Part shown: piece after piece, positions 4,435 to 5,940 of the stretch
Position numbering within the stretch: the first letter of the stretch is position 1
Layout of the letters: the number at the start of each line of letters is the position of its first letter
Assembly: GCA_019348475.1 (NCBI GenBank)
Contig: JAHWJJ010000302.1
Span: 1 to 5,940, forward strand
Length of the DNA stretch: 5,940 bases
Source of the DNA: Gemmatimonadota bacterium
Lineage (GTDB): Bacteria; Gemmatimonadota; Gemmatimonadetes; Longimicrobiales; Longimicrobiaceae
Direction: 5' to 3'
Program-made: the position numbers and the translations under genes
Notes under the pieces: model-generated
The model's database searches: none
Seen by the model: the letters and a program-made list of their open reading frames with translations, nothing else
Told to the model about the DNA's origin: nothing

Positions 4435-5613
4435 ATGAAAATCGGCATCACCTGCTACCCCACCTACGGCGGCTCCGGGGCCATCGCCACCGAGCTGGGG
4501 ATCGAGCTTTCGCAGCGCGGGCACGAGATCCACTTCATCTCGTACGCGCAGCCGTTCCGCCTGCCGCACTTCATGGAGCGCGTCTTTTTTCACGAGGTGG
4601 AGACGACGCGCTATCCGCTGTTCGAGCACAACAACTATTCGCTCTCCCTCGCGGCGATGATGCACGACGTGGCCGTGCGCGCCGAGCTGGACCTGCTGCA
4701 CGTGCACTACGCCATCCCGCACGCCACCAGCGCCTGGATCGCCAAGGAGATGCTGGGCGACGGGCACCCGCTCAAGATCGTCACCACGCTGCACGGCACC
4801 GACATCACCCTGGTGGGGCAGGAGCGCAGCTACTTCGACATCACCCGCTTCTCCATCCAGAAGTCCGACGGCATCACCGCCGTCTCGGACTACCTGAAGC
4901 GCGAGACGGTGGACCGCTTCCGCGTGCCGGCCGACGGCATCGAGGTCATCCACAACTTCGTGGATCCCGATCTCTACCGCCGCGGCTCGTATCCCTGCCG
5001 CAAGGAAACCTTCATGCGGCCGGACGAGATGCTGGTGATGCACGTCTCCAACTTCCGCACGGTCAAGCGGATCGCCGACGTGGTGCGCATCTTTGCCCGC
5101 ATCCATCCGCGCGTTCCCGCCAAGCTGATGCTCGTGGGCGACGGCCCTGAGCGTCCCCTGGCCATGGCGGAGGCCGAGGCGCTGGGGATCACCGACCGGG
5201 TGATCTTTCTGGGCAAGCAGGACTCCGTGGCCGAGCTGATGACCTGCGCGGACCTCCTGCTTCTTCCCTCGGAGACCGAGTCGTTCGGCCTGGTGGCGCT
5301 GGAGGCGATGGCCAGCGGCGTTCCCGTGGTCGCCACCCGCGCCGGCGGCCTTCCCGAGGTGGTGGAGGACGGGGTGACCGGGCACCTGGGCGAGGTGGGC
5401 GACGTGGAGTCGATGGCCGAGATGGGCATCTCCATCCTTTCCGACAACCGCAGGTGGCTGGAGATGAGCGTCGCCGCGCAGAAGGTGGCGTCGGAGCGCT
5501 TCGGCGTCGACACCGTCGTGCCCCAGTACGAGCAGTACTACCAGCGCGTCCTGGCGGCGGATGCCCCCGCGCCCGCCGCCGAGCCCCTTCTCGCCGCCGC
5601 CGGAGACGACTGA
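4435..5613 (+). CDS. bshA: N-acetyl-alpha-D-glucosaminyl L-malate synthase (bacillithiol synthesis)
   Basis: BshA (392 aa), a GT-B fold, GT4-family glycosyltransferase, joins GlcNAc from UDP-GlcNAc to L-malate, the first step of the low-molecular-weight thiol bacillithiol. The N-terminus (MKIGITCYPTYGGSG) and the segments HVHYAIPHATSAW, TTLHGTDIT (H120-D123), HVSNFRTVKR (203-212) and VGDGPE (234-239) closely follow the Bacillus protein from memory, which is more specific than generic GT4 similarity. The C-terminal nucleotide-sugar motif E-x7-E is E282/E290 in ESFGLVALE. The family is about 380 aa; the extra length is an Ala/Pro-rich tail (about 375-392). The ATG at 4435 is the family start and lacks a Shine-Dalgarno sequence, being preceded by the heptamer repeat and CTTTTCG. 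It lies 58 bp after miaA and overlaps nadC by one base. BshB and BshC are not in this window. Confidence 0.95.
   Translation: MKIGITCYPTYGGSGAIATELGIELSQRGHEIHFISYAQPFRLPHFMERVFFHEVETTRYPLFEHNNYSLSLAAMMHDVAVRAELDLLHVHYAIPHATSAWIAKEMLGDGHPLKIVTTLHGTDITLVGQERSYFDITRFSIQKSDGITAVSDYLKRETVDRFRVPADGIEVIHNFVDPDLYRRGSYPCRKETFMRPDEMLVMHVSNFRTVKRIADVVRIFARIHPRVPAKLMLVGDGPERPLAMAEAEALGITDRVIFLGKQDSVAELMTCADLLLLPSETESFGLVALEAMASGVPVVATRAGGLPEVVEDGVTGHLGEVGDVESMAEMGISILSDNRRWLEMSVAAQKVASERFGVDTVVPQYEQYYQRVLAADAPAPAAEPLLAAAGDD
5602..5606 (+). promoter_or_regulatory. Ribosome binding site of nadC
   Basis: GGAGA lies six bases before the nadC ATG, inside the last codons of bshA. It is the best Shine-Dalgarno match among the five genes here and supports the overlapping start. 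Confidence 0.6.
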
Positions 5614-5940
5614 TGCCGCTCCCCTCCAGCGCCTTCGCCCTGATCGACGCCGCCCTTGCCGAGGACGTGGGCCCGGGCGACTTCACGACGCTGTGGACGG
5701 TCCCCGAATCGCGCCGGGCCGAGGCGCGCATCGTCGCCAAGTCGTCGGGCGTGGTCGCGGGCGCCGAGGTGGCCGCGGAGGTCTTTCGGCGCGTGGATCC
5801 GTCGCTGGACGTGGCGCTGCACGCGGTGGACGGGACCTCGGTGGAGCCGGGGGACGTGGCGATGACGGTCCGCGGATCCGCCCGGTCCATCCTGACGGCG
5901 GAGCGGACGGCGCTCAACTTCATGCAGCGCCTTTCCGGCG
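5613..5940 (+). CDS. nadC: Nicotinate-nucleotide pyrophosphorylase (quinolinate phosphoribosyltransferase), 5' part
   Basis: NadC converts quinolinate and PRPP to nicotinate mononucleotide, CO2 and pyrophosphate in de novo NAD synthesis. The first 109 codons are present and the gene runs off the window (family about 280 aa). Seen are LAEDVGPGDFTT (residues 15-26), matching the family EDxGxGDxT signature, the barrel-sandwich segment ARIVAKSSGVVAGAEVA, and AERTALNFMQRLSG (96-109) with the conserved ERxALN. The ATG shares its A with the bshA TGA stop (TGATG) and has a GGAGA site, so translation is probably coupled. The paralogue ModD shares this fold and cannot be fully excluded without the C-terminal half, but NadC is much the likelier. 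Confidence 0.92.
   Translation, partial: MPLPSSAFALIDAALAEDVGPGDFTTLWTVPESRRAEARIVAKSSGVVAGAEVAAEVFRRVDPSLDVALHAVDGTSVEPGDVAMTVRGSARSILTAERTALNFMQRLSG

Noticed and set aside
3297..4451. Minus-strand frame (384 codons) opposite miaA
   Set aside because: Shadow of miaA, whose catalytic motifs are all on the + strand.

Overview
The window is about 6 kb of very GC-rich bacterial DNA (roughly 70% G+C by eye) with five genes, all on the + strand: tatD, mutL, miaA, bshA and the 5' part of nadC. All five are recognisable housekeeping genes. The combination of very high G+C, a nuclease-type MutL, a bacillithiol gene (bshA) and abundant short palindromic intergenic repeats suggests a Gram-negative-like, bacillithiol-making lineage such as Gemmatimonadota (Longimicrobium-like). 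That taxonomic guess comes from memory of such genomes and was not tested.

Layout: 1-161 is a leader with one palindromic repeat and an 8-bp tandem array. tatD follows (162-971) and ends in a perfect hairpin. A 324-bp gap (972-1295) holds a less GC-rich patch, a second palindromic repeat and a plausible mutL promoter. mutL (1296-3143) is followed by a 273-bp gap with two more copies of the palindromic repeat in opposite orientation. miaA (3417-4376) starts with GTG. Its last codons and the 58-bp gap to bshA form an inverted pair of heptamer repeats. bshA (4435-5613) overlaps nadC (5613 to beyond the window edge) by one base.

Functionally, MutL serves mismatch repair, TatD is a metal-dependent nuclease of DNA quality control or degradation, MiaA prenylates tRNA A37, BshA makes the first bacillithiol intermediate, and NadC feeds NAD synthesis. 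mutL-miaA is a neighbourhood seen in many bacteria. bshA and nadC are almost certainly co-translated.

I found no new multi-gene system, mobile element, CRISPR array or RNA gene. The unusual material is non-coding or at gene ends: (1) a family of four hairpin repeats with a constant GCAGTTT loop and covarying stems, (2) CACT-based tandem arrays that sit where the ribosome-binding sites of tatD and bshA should be, (3) gene 3' ends that run into inverted repeats, and (4) a MutL whose C-terminal metal-site motif lacks the usual cysteine.
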